The notes under the pieces were generated by a model. It made no database searches and was not told where the DNA came from. It saw only the letters and a list, made by a program, of their open reading frames with translations. 64,000 bases of DNA from Gudongella sp964575895 (GTDB lineage Bacteria > Bacillota > Clostridia > Tissierellales > Tissierellaceae), in the NCBI GenBank assembly GCA_964575895.1, contig CAZNTE010000007.1, positions 33,633-97,632 of the forward strand. The letters are read 5' to 3'. This document shows positions 52,653-61,850 of this stretch, one piece after another. The position numbers were made by a program, and so were the translations under genes. Position 1 is the first letter of the stretch. The number at the start of each line of letters is the position of its first letter.

Positions 52653-53162
52653 ATGTTTAAAATAGGCGATAAAATAGTTTATCCAATGCATGGAGCAGGG
52701 GTAATAAAGGGTATTGATACTAAAGAGATTTTAGGTGAAATGAGAGAGTATTATATAATTCAGATGCCAATTGGTGATATGAAGGCTTTGGTACCAGTAG
52801 ATAATGTTGAAGAAATTGGAGTTAGATATATTATTTCAAGTGATGAGATTGAAGGAATAATTGAGATTTTAAGAGGTCATAAAACTGCTATGCCTCAAAA
52901 TTGGAACAGAAGGTACAGAGCTAATATGGAGAGAATTAAAACCGGAGATATTGAAGAAATTGCAGCTGTTGTAAGAAACCTAACAATTATGGATAACAAC
53001 AAAGGACTATCTACAGGTGAAAGAAAAATGTTGACAAATGCAAGACAGATGCTATTATCAGAATTGGCCCTTGCATCAGACTTATCTGCAGAAGAGATAG
53101 AAAAAATAGTTGAGGAAGCTATACTAGAAACAAATGAAATTGAAGATGAAGAGAATTTTTAG
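52653..53162 (+). CDS. CarD-family transcriptional regulator
   Basis: A 169-residue protein. The N-terminal RNA-polymerase-interacting domain begins FKIGDKIVYPMHGAGVIKGI, as in CarD and CdnL, and the C-terminal half is helical (NRRYRANMERIKTGDIEEIAAVVRNL near 90, in parts). Such proteins stabilise open complexes at ribosomal and housekeeping promoters. The frame is open from 52620, but AAGGAGGG fits the ATG at 52653. Confidence 0.92.
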   Translation: MFKIGDKIVYPMHGAGVIKGIDTKEILGEMREYYIIQMPIGDMKALVPVDNVEEIGVRYIISSDEIEGIIEILRGHKTAMPQNWNRRYRANMERIKTGDIEEIAAVVRNLTIMDNNKGLSTGERKMLTNARQMLLSELALASDLSAEEIEKIVEEAILETNEIEDEENF

Positions 53163-53221
53163 TAGATATTTAACATAAAAATGTATATAATGATTTAGAT
53201 GATTAAACGGGGGTGATGATA

Positions 53222-54328
53222 GTGGTAAAAAAAATCGCCAAGGTCTTGATTGGAATGTTTGGAATGCTTATTGGTTTTCTAATTTATTCCTTACTTAAAG
53301 GCCTTGAGGTATTAAATGTATCCGGCGTGGTTGAACTTATTATTATGGTTGTGAGTATCTTATTATTTGGAATTATATTTTTTATTCTTTCTTCTTTTAT
53401 TATTAAAAAAGGCCAAAAAATCGCTGGATTAATTGAAGTAGAGCTTCAAAGATTTTCAATACAAAACATTGCATTGGGTGCTGTAGGATTAATAATTGGA
53501 TTGGTTATTGCTTATCTTATAAGTCAACCCTTATATAGGCTAAACATACCATATTTAGGTACTATAGCTTCTATTGTTCTTTATGGTTTACTAGGATATT
53601 TAGGAATTAAGATCCCTACAAGAAATTCAGAGGATATTACGACAGCTTTAACCCATGTAACTGGCAATATAGGAAGCAATAAGAAAAGCAGCAAAGAAAA
53701 AAACAAAGCGGGGAAATCCTGTCCTAAAATATTGGATACTAGCGTAATAATAGATGGTAGAATTGCAGACATCGTAAAGACTGGATTTATTGAAGGCCCA
53801 TTAGTTATTCCGGAGTTTGTTCTGGAGGAATTGCAGCATATAGCAGATTCATCAGATGCACTAAAAAGAAATAGAGGTAGAAGAGGTCTAGATATCCTAA
53901 ATAGGATCCAGAATGAATTGGATACTGAAATAATAATACATGAGAAGAAATTTGAGGAGATATCAGAAGTTGATTCTAAGCTTTTAAAATTAACTCAGTT
54001 GATGAAGGGGAAAATAATAACAAATGACTATAACCTTAACAAGGTAGCTGAGGTTCAAAGGATTGAGGTTTTGAACATTAACGAGTTAGCTAATGCAGTT
54101 AAGCCAGTTGTATTGCCAGGTGAAGAGATGATAGTTCAAGTTGTCAAGGATGGAAAAGAATCTGGACAAGGATTAGCTTATTTAGATGATGGAACTATGA
54201 TAGTAGTTGAATCTGGTAGAAAATTTATTGGTGAGACTATAGAAGTAATAGTTACATCAGTTCTACAAACATCTGCTGGTAGAATGATATTTGCAAAACC
54301 TAAGGTTTTGTATGATAAAGCAGTTTAA
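53222..54328 (+). CDS. PIN/TRAM-domain membrane protein (YacL-like)
   Basis: About 368 residues. Four N-terminal membrane segments (within residues 5-130) precede a PIN nuclease domain (KILDTSVIIDGRIADI near 170, GPLVIPEFVLEELQHIADS, and TNDYNLNKVAEV near 272) and a C-terminal TRAM domain (PGEEMIVQVVKDGKESGQGLAYLDDGTMIVVE, in parts). The acidic residues of the PIN site are kept, so RNase activity is likely. Start choice is uncertain: ATG at 53213 and 53216 lie too close to GGGGG, the GTG at 53222 fits better. Confidence 0.88.
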   Translation: MVKKIAKVLIGMFGMLIGFLIYSLLKGLEVLNVSGVVELIIMVVSILLFGIIFFILSSFIIKKGQKIAGLIEVELQRFSIQNIALGAVGLIIGLVIAYLISQPLYRLNIPYLGTIASIVLYGLLGYLGIKIPTRNSEDITTALTHVTGNIGSNKKSSKEKNKAGKSCPKILDTSVIIDGRIADIVKTGFIEGPLVIPEFVLEELQHIADSSDALKRNRGRRGLDILNRIQNELDTEIIIHEKKFEEISEVDSKLLKLTQLMKGKIITNDYNLNKVAEVQRIEVLNINELANAVKPVVLPGEEMIVQVVKDGKESGQGLAYLDDGTMIVVESGRKFIGETIEVIVTSVLQTSAGRMIFAKPKVLYDKAV

Positions 54329-54357
54329 AATATATCTCTAGTATAAGAGGTGGTTAA

Positions 54358-55083
54358 ATGTATAAAGGAAATTATGTTTCTGTGATTATTGCTGCGGCTG
54401 GAATGAGCAATAGAATGGGAAGTAAAATCAACAAACAGTTCATATTAATAGATAACAAGCCAATTCTTGCACATACTATTGAAAAATTTGAAAGCTGTAA
54501 ATATATAGATGAAATAATTGTAGTATCTAAGGATACTGAAGTTGAATATTGCAGAAAAGAAATAGTTAGAAAGTATGGTTATAAAAAGGTTTCAAACATC
54601 GTTAAAGGCGGAAAGGAAAGACAGGATTCTATATACAATGGAATAATGGCCTTAAACGAAAGAACTGATATAGTGTTGACTCACGATGGTGCCAGACCAT
54701 TTGTTAGATTGGAATCCATAATTAAAGGAATCAAAGGTACTTTAGAATATGGAGCATGCGTTATTGGAGTACCCTTGAAAGATACTATTAAGGTTGTTGA
54801 TACAACTGATGAAGTACATCATACACCTAATAGAGCCTTACTTTGGGCAGCTCAAACCCCTCAATGTTTTAGAATTGAATTATTGAAAGAAGGATATGAA
54901 TATGCAATAAGTGAGGGAATTGTTGGGACAGATGATAGCTCCTTAGTTGAGAAAAAAGGATATAGAATTAAAATGCTAATGGGAAGCTATGACAACATAA
55001 AAATAACCACTCCTGAGGATCTAATAATTGCTGAATCATTTGCTAAGGGATTAAATAATTTCAGAGCATATCAGGAGCTGTAA
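54358..55083 (+). CDS. ispD: 2-C-methyl-D-erythritol 4-phosphate cytidylyltransferase
   Basis: A 241-residue enzyme of the MEP isoprenoid pathway. It joins CTP and methylerythritol phosphate. The CTP-binding loop is IIAAAGMSNRMGSKINKQF near residue 9, and further conserved parts are GGKERQDSIYNGI near 83, THDGARPFV near 104 and WAAQTPQCF near 162. It is followed 11 nt later by ispF, the usual pairing. Confidence 0.95.
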   Translation: MYKGNYVSVIIAAAGMSNRMGSKINKQFILIDNKPILAHTIEKFESCKYIDEIIVVSKDTEVEYCRKEIVRKYGYKKVSNIVKGGKERQDSIYNGIMALNERTDIVLTHDGARPFVRLESIIKGIKGTLEYGACVIGVPLKDTIKVVDTTDEVHHTPNRALLWAAQTPQCFRIELLKEGYEYAISEGIVGTDDSSLVEKKGYRIKMLMGSYDNIKITTPEDLIIAESFAKGLNNFRAYQEL

Positions 55084-55094
55084 GTGGAGGAAAT

Positions 55095-55568
55095 ATGAGA
55101 GTAGGATTTGGATATGATGTCCATGAATTTAAAGAGAATAGAAAGCTAATTCTTGGAGGTGTGGATATTCTTCATGAAAGAGGACTCCTTGGACATTCTG
55201 ATGCAGATGTGTTGGTGCATTCATTAATGGATGCAATTTTAGGTGCAATGGCTGAAGGAGATATTGGAAAGCACTTTCCTGATACTGATATGGAATACAA
55301 GGACATATCAAGCTTAATTCTATTAAAAAGAGTTAAGGATCTAATGGATGAAAAAGGTTATACACTATGTAACTGTGATAATACCATAGCTGCGCAAAGA
55401 CCTAAATTAGCTCCTCACATAGATGAGATGAGAAAAAATATAGCGTATATTCTAGAAGTCGACATAGATCAAATTAATATCAAAGCTACAACTACAGAAA
55501 AGTTAGGTTTTGAAGGTAGAGAAGAAGGGATATCGTCCTATAGTGTTTGTCTTATCGAGAAAAAATAA
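55095..55568 (+). CDS. ispF: 2-C-methyl-D-erythritol 2,4-cyclodiphosphate synthase
   Basis: A 157-residue enzyme of the same pathway. Metal ligands are in RVGFGYDVHEF (Asp8, His10) and LGHSDADVLVHSLMDAI (His43), with the substrate loop DTDMEYKDISS near 63 and the closing IKATTTEKLGFEGREEGI near 130. The length is normal. A promoter for the next transcript overlaps its stop codon. Confidence 0.95.
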   Translation: MRVGFGYDVHEFKENRKLILGGVDILHERGLLGHSDADVLVHSLMDAILGAMAEGDIGKHFPDTDMEYKDISSLILLKRVKDLMDEKGYTLCNCDNTIAAQRPKLAPHIDEMRKNIAYILEVDIDQINIKATTTEKLGFEGREEGISSYSVCLIEKK

Positions 55569-55597
55569 TTGACAATAAAAGTATGATTGTGTAAACT
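55569..55597 (+). promoter_or_regulatory. Promoter of the proS T-box transcript
   Basis: TTGACA (55569-55574), 17 bp, TAAACT (55592-55597), directly after the ispF stop. Confidence 0.6.
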
Positions 55598-55603
55598 TAT
55601 CAA

Positions 55604-55806
55604 TATTAGCAATGAAGGGAAATAGTAGTAACTTAATGGTCTAAGAGAGGAAATCCAAGGCTGGAAGATTTCTGACCCACTTATTTACGAACCTGTTCTG
55701 GAGCTTAATCGGTGGATCCGTTAAAATCCTTAGAGTGAACCTATTGGTTTATTAGAGTGGTACCGCGGAAGTAACCTTTCGTCTCTTTGGAGATGGAGGG
55801 TTTTTA
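55604..55806 (+). promoter_or_regulatory. T-box leader of proS
   Basis: The invariant T-box AGAGTGGTACCGCGG lies at 55754-55768. The terminator AACCTTTCGTCTC / GAGATGGAGGGTT with T-tract follows at 55773-55806. The specifier region reads TGACCCACTT (55673-55682); the triplet CCC at 55676-55678, followed by A, suits proline. Uncharged tRNA-Pro should favour the antiterminator and so raise proS expression. Confidence 0.92.
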
Positions 55807-55839
55807 TTTTTTATATAAATTATAATGGGGTGAAAGTAG

Positions 55840-57570
55840 ATGAAAATGTCAAAAATGTATATGCCAACCTTAAGAGAAGTACCTTCTGAGGCAGAAATTC
55901 CAAGTCATCAGTTATTACTAAGAGCAGGAATGATCAGAAAGTTGGTTAGTGGAGTATATTCCTATTTACCATTAGGATATAGAGCAATAAGAAAAGTTGA
56001 GAAGGTAGTTAGAGAAGAGATGGATAGAGCCAATGCTCAGGAGCTTTTAATGTCTGCAATTCAACCAAGAGAGCTTTGGGAAGCATCTGGAAGATGGGCA
56101 AATTTTGGTCCAGAGATGTGGAGACTAAGAGATAGAAATGACAGAGAATTTTGCCTAGGACCTACACATGAAGAGTACTTTACTGATTTGATAAAGGATG
56201 AAATAAAGTCATATAAACAATTACCACTGAATATTTACCAAATTCAAACGAAGTATAGGGATGAAAAAAGACCTAGATTTGGTCTTATGAGATGTAGAGA
56301 GTTTATAATGAAAGATGCCTATAGCTTTGATGTAGATGAAGAAGCCATGAAGGTTGCTTATGAGAATATGTGGGATGCTTACGATAGAGTCTTTACAAGG
56401 CTTAAATTAAATTATAAAGTTGTTCAAGGAGATACTGGAGCTATGGGAGGCAAAGTTTCCCATGAATTTATGGCTATGAGTGATATTGGAGAAGGATTAG
56501 TAGCTTATTGTAAAGAATGTGACTTTGCAGCCACAGATGAAAAATCAGAAGTAGTTTATAACATAGAACAAAAGGAGGAAGACTTAAGAGAAGTTGAAAA
56601 AGTGTTTACTCCAGAAGTGAAAACCATAGATGCACTTGTTGAGTTTTTCGGTGTTGAAAAATATAATTTTGGCAAGGCTCTAGTGTATAAAGCATCAGGA
56701 AAACCAGTTGTAGTAGTTGTCCCAGGGGACAGAGAGTTAAATGAGACAAAATTAGCTAATTACCTTCAAGTTCCAGGACATGAGCTAGAAATGGCTGATG
56801 AAGAAGTCATTAATGAAATTTCTGGTGCAAACAAAGGATTTACTGGACCAATAGGTTTAACAAAAGAAGTTAAGGTATTAGTGGATAAGAGAGTGACAAC
56901 TATTAAGAACCTTGTGGTTGGTGCTAATGAAACTGACCATCACTTAATTAATGTAAATTTTGGAAGAGATTTTACTGGTGAAGTAGTGGATGATCTACTA
57001 TTAGTTCAAGAAGGTGATTCTTGCCCAAAATGTGGTAAACCATTATTTATGGATAGGGGTATAGAAGTAGGGAATATATTCCAATTAGGAACAAAATACA
57101 GTGATAGCTTAGGGGCTAAGTTCTTGGATGAAAATGGCAAAGAAAAGTCATTTGTAATGGGAAGCTATGGGATCGGCGTATCTAGATCAGTTGCTGCAAT
57201 TGTAGAGCAGTATCATGATGAAAAAGGAATATGCTGGCCATTTATAGTAGCTCCATATCATGCTATAATTACAGTGGTAAATTCTAAAAATGATGAACAA
57301 AGAAATCTTGGAGAAGAATTATACAGTGCTCTTAAAGATAAGGGTATTGATACTATGTTAGATGATAGGAATGAAAGAGTGGGAGTTAAGTTTAATGATA
57401 GGGATCTTATAGGGATTCCAGTTCAAATTACAGTGGGTAAAAGAGCAACTGAAGGAATTGTGGAGTTCTCTTTAAGAAAAAGGGAAGAGAAAGAAGAAGT
57501 GGAAGTTAATAGTGTATTAGATTTAATATTTGATGCGTTTAGAGAAGAAGGATTTAGCTTAGACAAGTAG
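55840..57570 (+). CDS. proS: Prolyl-tRNA synthetase
   Basis: A 576-residue class II synthetase. Motif 2 is KYRDEKRPRFGLMRCREFIMKD near residue 135 (in parts), motif 3 is GSYGIGVSRSVAAI near 440, and the ybaK-type editing insertion lies at about 240-390. This is the bacterial-type enzyme. Transcription is controlled by the T-box leader just upstream. gltX follows 20 nt later and probably shares the message. Confidence 0.96.
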   Translation: MKMSKMYMPTLREVPSEAEIPSHQLLLRAGMIRKLVSGVYSYLPLGYRAIRKVEKVVREEMDRANAQELLMSAIQPRELWEASGRWANFGPEMWRLRDRNDREFCLGPTHEEYFTDLIKDEIKSYKQLPLNIYQIQTKYRDEKRPRFGLMRCREFIMKDAYSFDVDEEAMKVAYENMWDAYDRVFTRLKLNYKVVQGDTGAMGGKVSHEFMAMSDIGEGLVAYCKECDFAATDEKSEVVYNIEQKEEDLREVEKVFTPEVKTIDALVEFFGVEKYNFGKALVYKASGKPVVVVVPGDRELNETKLANYLQVPGHELEMADEEVINEISGANKGFTGPIGLTKEVKVLVDKRVTTIKNLVVGANETDHHLINVNFGRDFTGEVVDDLLLVQEGDSCPKCGKPLFMDRGIEVGNIFQLGTKYSDSLGAKFLDENGKEKSFVMGSYGIGVSRSVAAIVEQYHDEKGICWPFIVAPYHAIITVVNSKNDEQRNLGEELYSALKDKGIDTMLDDRNERVGVKFNDRDLIGIPVQITVGKRATEGIVEFSLRKREEKEEVEVNSVLDLIFDAFREEGFSLDK

Positions 57571-57590
57571 ATAATACGGAGGTGTAAGGA

Positions 57591-59063
57591 TTGAATAATA
57601 TTAGAGTAAGATTTGCTCCCAGTCCGACTGGATATCTTCATATTGGGGGTCTAAGAACAGCATTATACAATTATCTTTTTGCTAAAAAAAATGGTGGAAA
57701 GTTTGTACTAAGAATTGAGGATACAGATCAAACGAGATTTGTAGAAGGTGCAATAGAAAACCTGATCCACTCCCTTGAATGGGCAGGAGTAAAGTATGAT
57801 GAAGGTGTTTTTGTTGAGGATGGGAATGTAGTAGAAAAGGGAGATTTTGGACCCTATGTCCAATCAAAAAGACTCCATATATACAGGGAATATGTAGATA
57901 AACTTATAGAAGAGGGCCATGCATATTATTGTTTCTGCTCCAAGGATAGATTAGAGACTATCAGAGAAGAACAGAAAATGAAGGGACTCGTGCCAAAATA
58001 CGATGGATTTTGTAGGAATGTGTCTTTGGAAGATGCTAGGAAGAGAGTAGCAGATGGAGAGGAACATGTTGTTAGACTTAAACTCCCTCACAATAAGGAT
58101 ATTCATTTCCATGATATAGTGAGAGGAGATATAGTAATTAATACAAATGACATTGATGATCAGGTGCTTCTTAAATCAGATGGATATCCAACCTATCACA
58201 TGGCTGTAGTGGTGGATGACTACCTTATGGGAATAACTCATATTGTACGAGGAGAAGAATGGTTACCCTCAACACCAAAGCACATATACTTGTATGAAGC
58301 TTTTGGATGGGAAAAACCAGTTTATGTACATCTTCCAACTGTCTTGAATAAGGAAAGAAAAAAATTATCAAAAAGACATGGAGATGTATCGGTTGATGAC
58401 TTTAGAAACAAGGGTTATTTACCAGAAGGACTTGTAAATTATCTAGCACTAGTTGGATGGAGTCCAGAAGACAATCAGGAGCTTCTATCTATGGATGAGA
58501 TGGTTCAAAAGTTCTCCTTTGAGAGGGTTTCTAAAACTGGTGGGATATTTGACAAAGATAAACTGGATTGGGTTAATGGCCATTATATAAGAAGTTCATC
58601 TACTGAAGAGATAAAGGATTTAGCGATTCCTTACTTACTTGAAAAAGGTTTCGTTGATACTGATTTTGTTAAATCAAATAACGATTGGATGTTAATGTTA
58701 ATTGACACAGTAAAAGAAAGTCTTTCTACAGTATCTGAGATTAGTGAAAAAGTAGAATTTATATTCCAAGATGAACTAAATATAGAAGAAGAAGTTTATC
58801 GGGAATTCTTAAACGATGAGAATTCTAAAGTTTTAATGAGGGCTATTATAGAAGAATTATCCTTTATTGAAGAAGTAGATATGGACTATGCTAAAACTTT
58901 TATGAAGACGATCCAAAAGAATACTGGTATAAAAGGGAAAAATTTATTTATGCCAGTAAGGGTGGCCTTAACTGGTAGCGCTCATGGTCCTGAGTTAGTT
59001 AATGTACTATTCCTTCTTGGCAAGGATAAAATGATTAAGAGAGCTAATAATATATTGAAATAA
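57591..59063 (+). CDS. gltX: Glutamyl-tRNA synthetase
   Basis: A 490-residue class I synthetase with the HIGH-type motif PSPTGYLHIGGLRTALYN near residue 9 and the KMSKS-type motif KKLSKRHGDVS near 255. The C-terminal anticodon-binding domain is complete. TTG start behind GGAGGTG. Zinc-type cysteines (YYCFCS near 113) are partly present. The enzyme may be non-discriminating and also charge tRNA-Gln, which is common in such organisms but cannot be told from sequence alone. Confidence 0.96.
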   Translation: MNNIRVRFAPSPTGYLHIGGLRTALYNYLFAKKNGGKFVLRIEDTDQTRFVEGAIENLIHSLEWAGVKYDEGVFVEDGNVVEKGDFGPYVQSKRLHIYREYVDKLIEEGHAYYCFCSKDRLETIREEQKMKGLVPKYDGFCRNVSLEDARKRVADGEEHVVRLKLPHNKDIHFHDIVRGDIVINTNDIDDQVLLKSDGYPTYHMAVVVDDYLMGITHIVRGEEWLPSTPKHIYLYEAFGWEKPVYVHLPTVLNKERKKLSKRHGDVSVDDFRNKGYLPEGLVNYLALVGWSPEDNQELLSMDEMVQKFSFERVSKTGGIFDKDKLDWVNGHYIRSSSTEEIKDLAIPYLLEKGFVDTDFVKSNNDWMLMLIDTVKESLSTVSEISEKVEFIFQDELNIEEEVYREFLNDENSKVLMRAIIEELSFIEEVDMDYAKTFMKTIQKNTGIKGKNLFMPVRVALTGSAHGPELVNVLFLLGKDKMIKRANNILK

Positions 59064-59074
59064 GTTCATACCTA

Positions 59075-59103
59075 TTGAAAAGTTAGCTATTTTTATGTAG
59101 AAT
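59075..59103 (+). promoter_or_regulatory. Promoter between gltX and cysS
   Basis: TTGAAA (59075-59080), 17 bp, TAGAAT (59098-59103). It starts a leader of about 120 nt before cysS. Confidence 0.58.
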
Positions 59104-59109
59104 TAGGTT

Positions 59110-59207
59110 AACAAATTATGCCCTATAGCAATTGGGGACGAACTGAAGATAGGTAATGCAAAGAGAAAACATCCTATTAAAATCGTCTCTTAATAAGAGG
59201 CGATTTT
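59110..59207 (+). promoter_or_regulatory. Candidate attenuator leader of cysS
   Basis: ATAGG at 59149-59153 can pair with CCTAT upstream (59122-59126) or CCTAT downstream (59173-59177), two exclusive folds. They lead into a hairpin AAAATCGTCTC / GAGGCGATTTT (59179-59207). There is no T-box sequence. A 12-codon frame with ATG at 59118 ends at 59156 and holds no cysteine codon. The effector is unknown. Confidence 0.45.
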
Positions 59208-59232
59208 ATATTGTATTTAGAAGGAGGATCTT

Positions 59233-60627
59233 ATGAAATTATACAACTCCCTTACTAGGAAAAAAGAAGAGTTTAAGTCAATAAACGAAGGTATCGTTAC
59301 CATGTACAACTGTGGTCCAACTGTATATAATTTTATCCATGTTGGAAATGCAAGACCACTGGTAATTTTTGATACTCTTAGAAGATATTTTGTTTATAAG
59401 GGGTATGATGTAAAGTTCGTAGTTAATTTTACAGATATTGACGATAAGTTAATAAACAAGGCAAAGGAAGAAAACATAACTGTAAAGGAAGTTGCTGATA
59501 GATATATTGAAGCATTTAAAGAAGATGCGGAGGCTTTGAATATTTATGAGTATAATACAGTTCATCCCAAGGCAACAGACTATATAAGTCAGATGGTTAC
59601 ATTTATTGAAGCCTTAGAGGAAAAAGGTGCTGCCTATGCAAAAGATGGGAATGTGTATTTCTCTATTGACAGTGCTAAAAATTATGGAAAGCTAAGCAAA
59701 AAGAATATTGATGAACTTGTCAGTGGAGCAAGGATAGAAGTAAATGAAGATAAAAAAAATCCAATGGATTTTGTTCTTTGGAAAAAAGAAAAACCAGGTG
59801 AGCCATCATGGGATAGCCCATGGGGAAAAGGAAGACCTGGATGGCATATTGAGTGTTCAGTAATGGCCAAAGCCATACTAGGTGAAACCATAGATATTCA
59901 CTCAGGAGGAGAAGATTTACAGTTTCCTCATCATGAAAATGAAATTGCTCAGTCCGAGACCCTTAGTGGCAAGCCCTTTGCCAATTTTTGGCTTCATAAT
60001 GGGATGCTAAATGTGGATAACCAAAAAATGTCAAAGTCACTGGGAAATTTCTTTACCTTAAAAGAAATAGCTGAAGAATATGACATGGAAGTTTTGAGAT
60101 TTTTCATGTTATCAGCTCATTACAGAAACCCAATAAATTTTAGTAGAGAAGTAATGGACCAGACAAAAAATGGATTGGAAAGATTGTATAATTCCAAGAA
60201 AAACCTTGAATTTATATTAGAAAAAGATTTAACTCCAAATGCAGATACTGACAAACAAAACATGGAAAAAATAGATGGGTTTAGGGCTCAGTTTGAAGAG
60301 AGTATGGATGATGATCTAAATACAGCAGATGGTGTGGCAGCTTTATTTGAGCTTGTTAAATTTGCAAATAGTGAGATAGATGAAACTTCTTCAAGATTTG
60401 TTGTGGAATATGCATATAGAACAATGATGAAGTTAGCTAAGGTATTGGGCATTCTAATAAAGAAAGACGAACTACTTGAAGAGGAGATCTTAAGTCTGAT
60501 TGAGCAGAGAACTAATGCTAGAAAGGATAGAGATTTCAAAAGAGCAGATGAAATAAGAGATGAACTTAAGGAAAAGGGAATCGTATTGGAAGATACTAAA
60601 GATGGTGTAAAATGGAAGAGAATTTAA
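59233..60627 (+). CDS. cysS: Cysteinyl-tRNA synthetase
   Basis: A 464-residue class I synthetase. Motifs: CGPTVYNFIHVGNARP near residue 27 with the zinc cysteine, GWHIECSVMAKAILG near 204, GEDLQFPHHENEIAQSE near 228 and KMSKSLGNFFTL near 266. The ATG follows AAGGAGG. The 3' end overlaps mrnC by 16 nt, the usual arrangement in Firmicutes. Confidence 0.96.
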   Translation: MKLYNSLTRKKEEFKSINEGIVTMYNCGPTVYNFIHVGNARPLVIFDTLRRYFVYKGYDVKFVVNFTDIDDKLINKAKEENITVKEVADRYIEAFKEDAEALNIYEYNTVHPKATDYISQMVTFIEALEEKGAAYAKDGNVYFSIDSAKNYGKLSKKNIDELVSGARIEVNEDKKNPMDFVLWKKEKPGEPSWDSPWGKGRPGWHIECSVMAKAILGETIDIHSGGEDLQFPHHENEIAQSETLSGKPFANFWLHNGMLNVDNQKMSKSLGNFFTLKEIAEEYDMEVLRFFMLSAHYRNPINFSREVMDQTKNGLERLYNSKKNLEFILEKDLTPNADTDKQNMEKIDGFRAQFEESMDDDLNTADGVAALFELVKFANSEIDETSSRFVVEYAYRTMMKLAKVLGILIKKDELLEEEILSLIEQRTNARKDRDFKRADEIRDELKEKGIVLEDTKDGVKWKRI

Positions 60628-61049
60628 ATAAGGTAGATGTGAATTTGTTTAGAGCGGTGAATACAAAATTATCCCTAGAAGCAATAAACATGCTAAATCC
60701 CCTACAACTGGCATATGTAGGGGATGCAGTATATGAGTTGTTTGTAAGAACTGCTATCTTAACTGAAGGATCTAATGTCAAGAGTCTTCATAGAGAAGCA
60801 ACAAGATATGTAAAAGCTAGAGCTCAGGCTGAATCAGTTCACATGTTGAATGAGTATTTAACTGAAAAAGAAAAGTATTTTGTCAAAAAAGGTAGGAATG
60901 CAAAAATTAACTCAGCCCCTAGAAATGCTGACTTAGTGGACTACAAGTATGCCACTGGATTTGAATGCCTTTTTGGTTATCTTTACTTATCAGGTCAGGA
61001 AGATAGATTGTTTCAGTTATTTGAAATGGTAATGAAACATCATAAATAG
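60612..61049 (+). CDS. mrnC: Mini-ribonuclease III
   Basis: A 145-residue RNase-III-like nuclease lacking the dsRNA-binding domain. It matures the ends of 23S rRNA. The catalytic core is LNPLQLAYVGDAVYELFVR near residue 29 (acidic residues in GDAVYE), with KGRNAKINSAPRN near 94 and DYKYATGFECLFGYLYL near 111. It is translationally coupled to cysS. Confidence 0.94.
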   Translation: MEENLNKVDVNLFRAVNTKLSLEAINMLNPLQLAYVGDAVYELFVRTAILTEGSNVKSLHREATRYVKARAQAESVHMLNEYLTEKEKYFVKKGRNAKINSAPRNADLVDYKYATGFECLFGYLYLSGQEDRLFQLFEMVMKHHK

Positions 61050-61063
61050 AAGGAGGAGATTAA

Positions 61064-61825
61064 ATGAAAGTTCAATTACTAAGATATACACCGGATGGAG
61101 AGAAATTAGTGGCATCAGCAGCTAAACTATGTTACTCGCCAGTTGGGATTGATCAAATTGAAGAAGATCAGGATGAAAAGAAAGTCAATTCCTTTCTAGA
61201 TCTACTAATGGATCTTGGACATGAAAGTCCTATAGAACACGTTACCTTTACTTTTGGTATAGAAGGTGTATCAAGAACCCTTACTCATCAACTAGTTAGA
61301 CATAGAATAGCTAGTTATTCACAGCAATCTCAAAGGTATGTGAGACTTAGTCAATTTGAATATATAATACCTCCACATATTGAAAACAATTTAAAAGCTA
61401 AGGAAATATTTGTAAAAGCCATGGAAGAAGATCAGGAAGCTTATGATAAGATTTCTAGCATATTATTCAATGACCATTATAATAGGTACATAGGTGAGGG
61501 AGATTCTGAGAAAAAAGCAAAACAAAAAGCTGAGAAAGAAGCAATTGAAGATGCTAGATATGTTTTTCCAAATGCTTGTGAAACTAAAATAGTAGTAACT
61601 ATGAACGCAAGGAGTTTAATGAACTTCTTTGCATTAAGAACATGTAATAGGGCTCAATGGGAGATAAGAAAATTGGGTATTGAGATGTTAAAAGAAGTTA
61701 AAAAAGTTTACCCAGTACTTTTTAAAAATGCAGGTCCAGGTTGTGTCAATGGACCATGTCCAGAGGGTGCAATGACTTGTGGTAAGATTGTACAGGTAAG
61801 AGAATTTTTTAAAGAATTAGGCTAA
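61064..61825 (+). CDS. thyX: FAD-dependent thymidylate synthase, canonical ThyX
   Basis: A 253-residue flavoenzyme that makes dTMP from dUMP with methylenetetrahydrofolate. The ThyX signature is intact: VRHRIASYSQQSQRY near residue 78, with GHESPIEHVTFTFGIEG near 52 and FFALRTCNRAQWEIR near 190. The tail has several cysteines (GCVNGPCPEGAMTCG). This is the chromosomal copy of the cysS-mrnC-thyX-rlmB block; the atypical homologue at 33857 lacks the RHR triad. Confidence 0.95.
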   Translation: MKVQLLRYTPDGEKLVASAAKLCYSPVGIDQIEEDQDEKKVNSFLDLLMDLGHESPIEHVTFTFGIEGVSRTLTHQLVRHRIASYSQQSQRYVRLSQFEYIIPPHIENNLKAKEIFVKAMEEDQEAYDKISSILFNDHYNRYIGEGDSEKKAKQKAEKEAIEDARYVFPNACETKIVVTMNARSLMNFFALRTCNRAQWEIRKLGIEMLKEVKKVYPVLFKNAGPGCVNGPCPEGAMTCGKIVQVREFFKELG

Positions 61826-61850
61826 ATAGCCATAAAATGAGGAGAATATT

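Noticed and set aside
59110..59207. T-box for cysS
   Set aside because: The invariant TGGTACCGCGG sequence and the stem I elements are absent, unlike in the proS leader.
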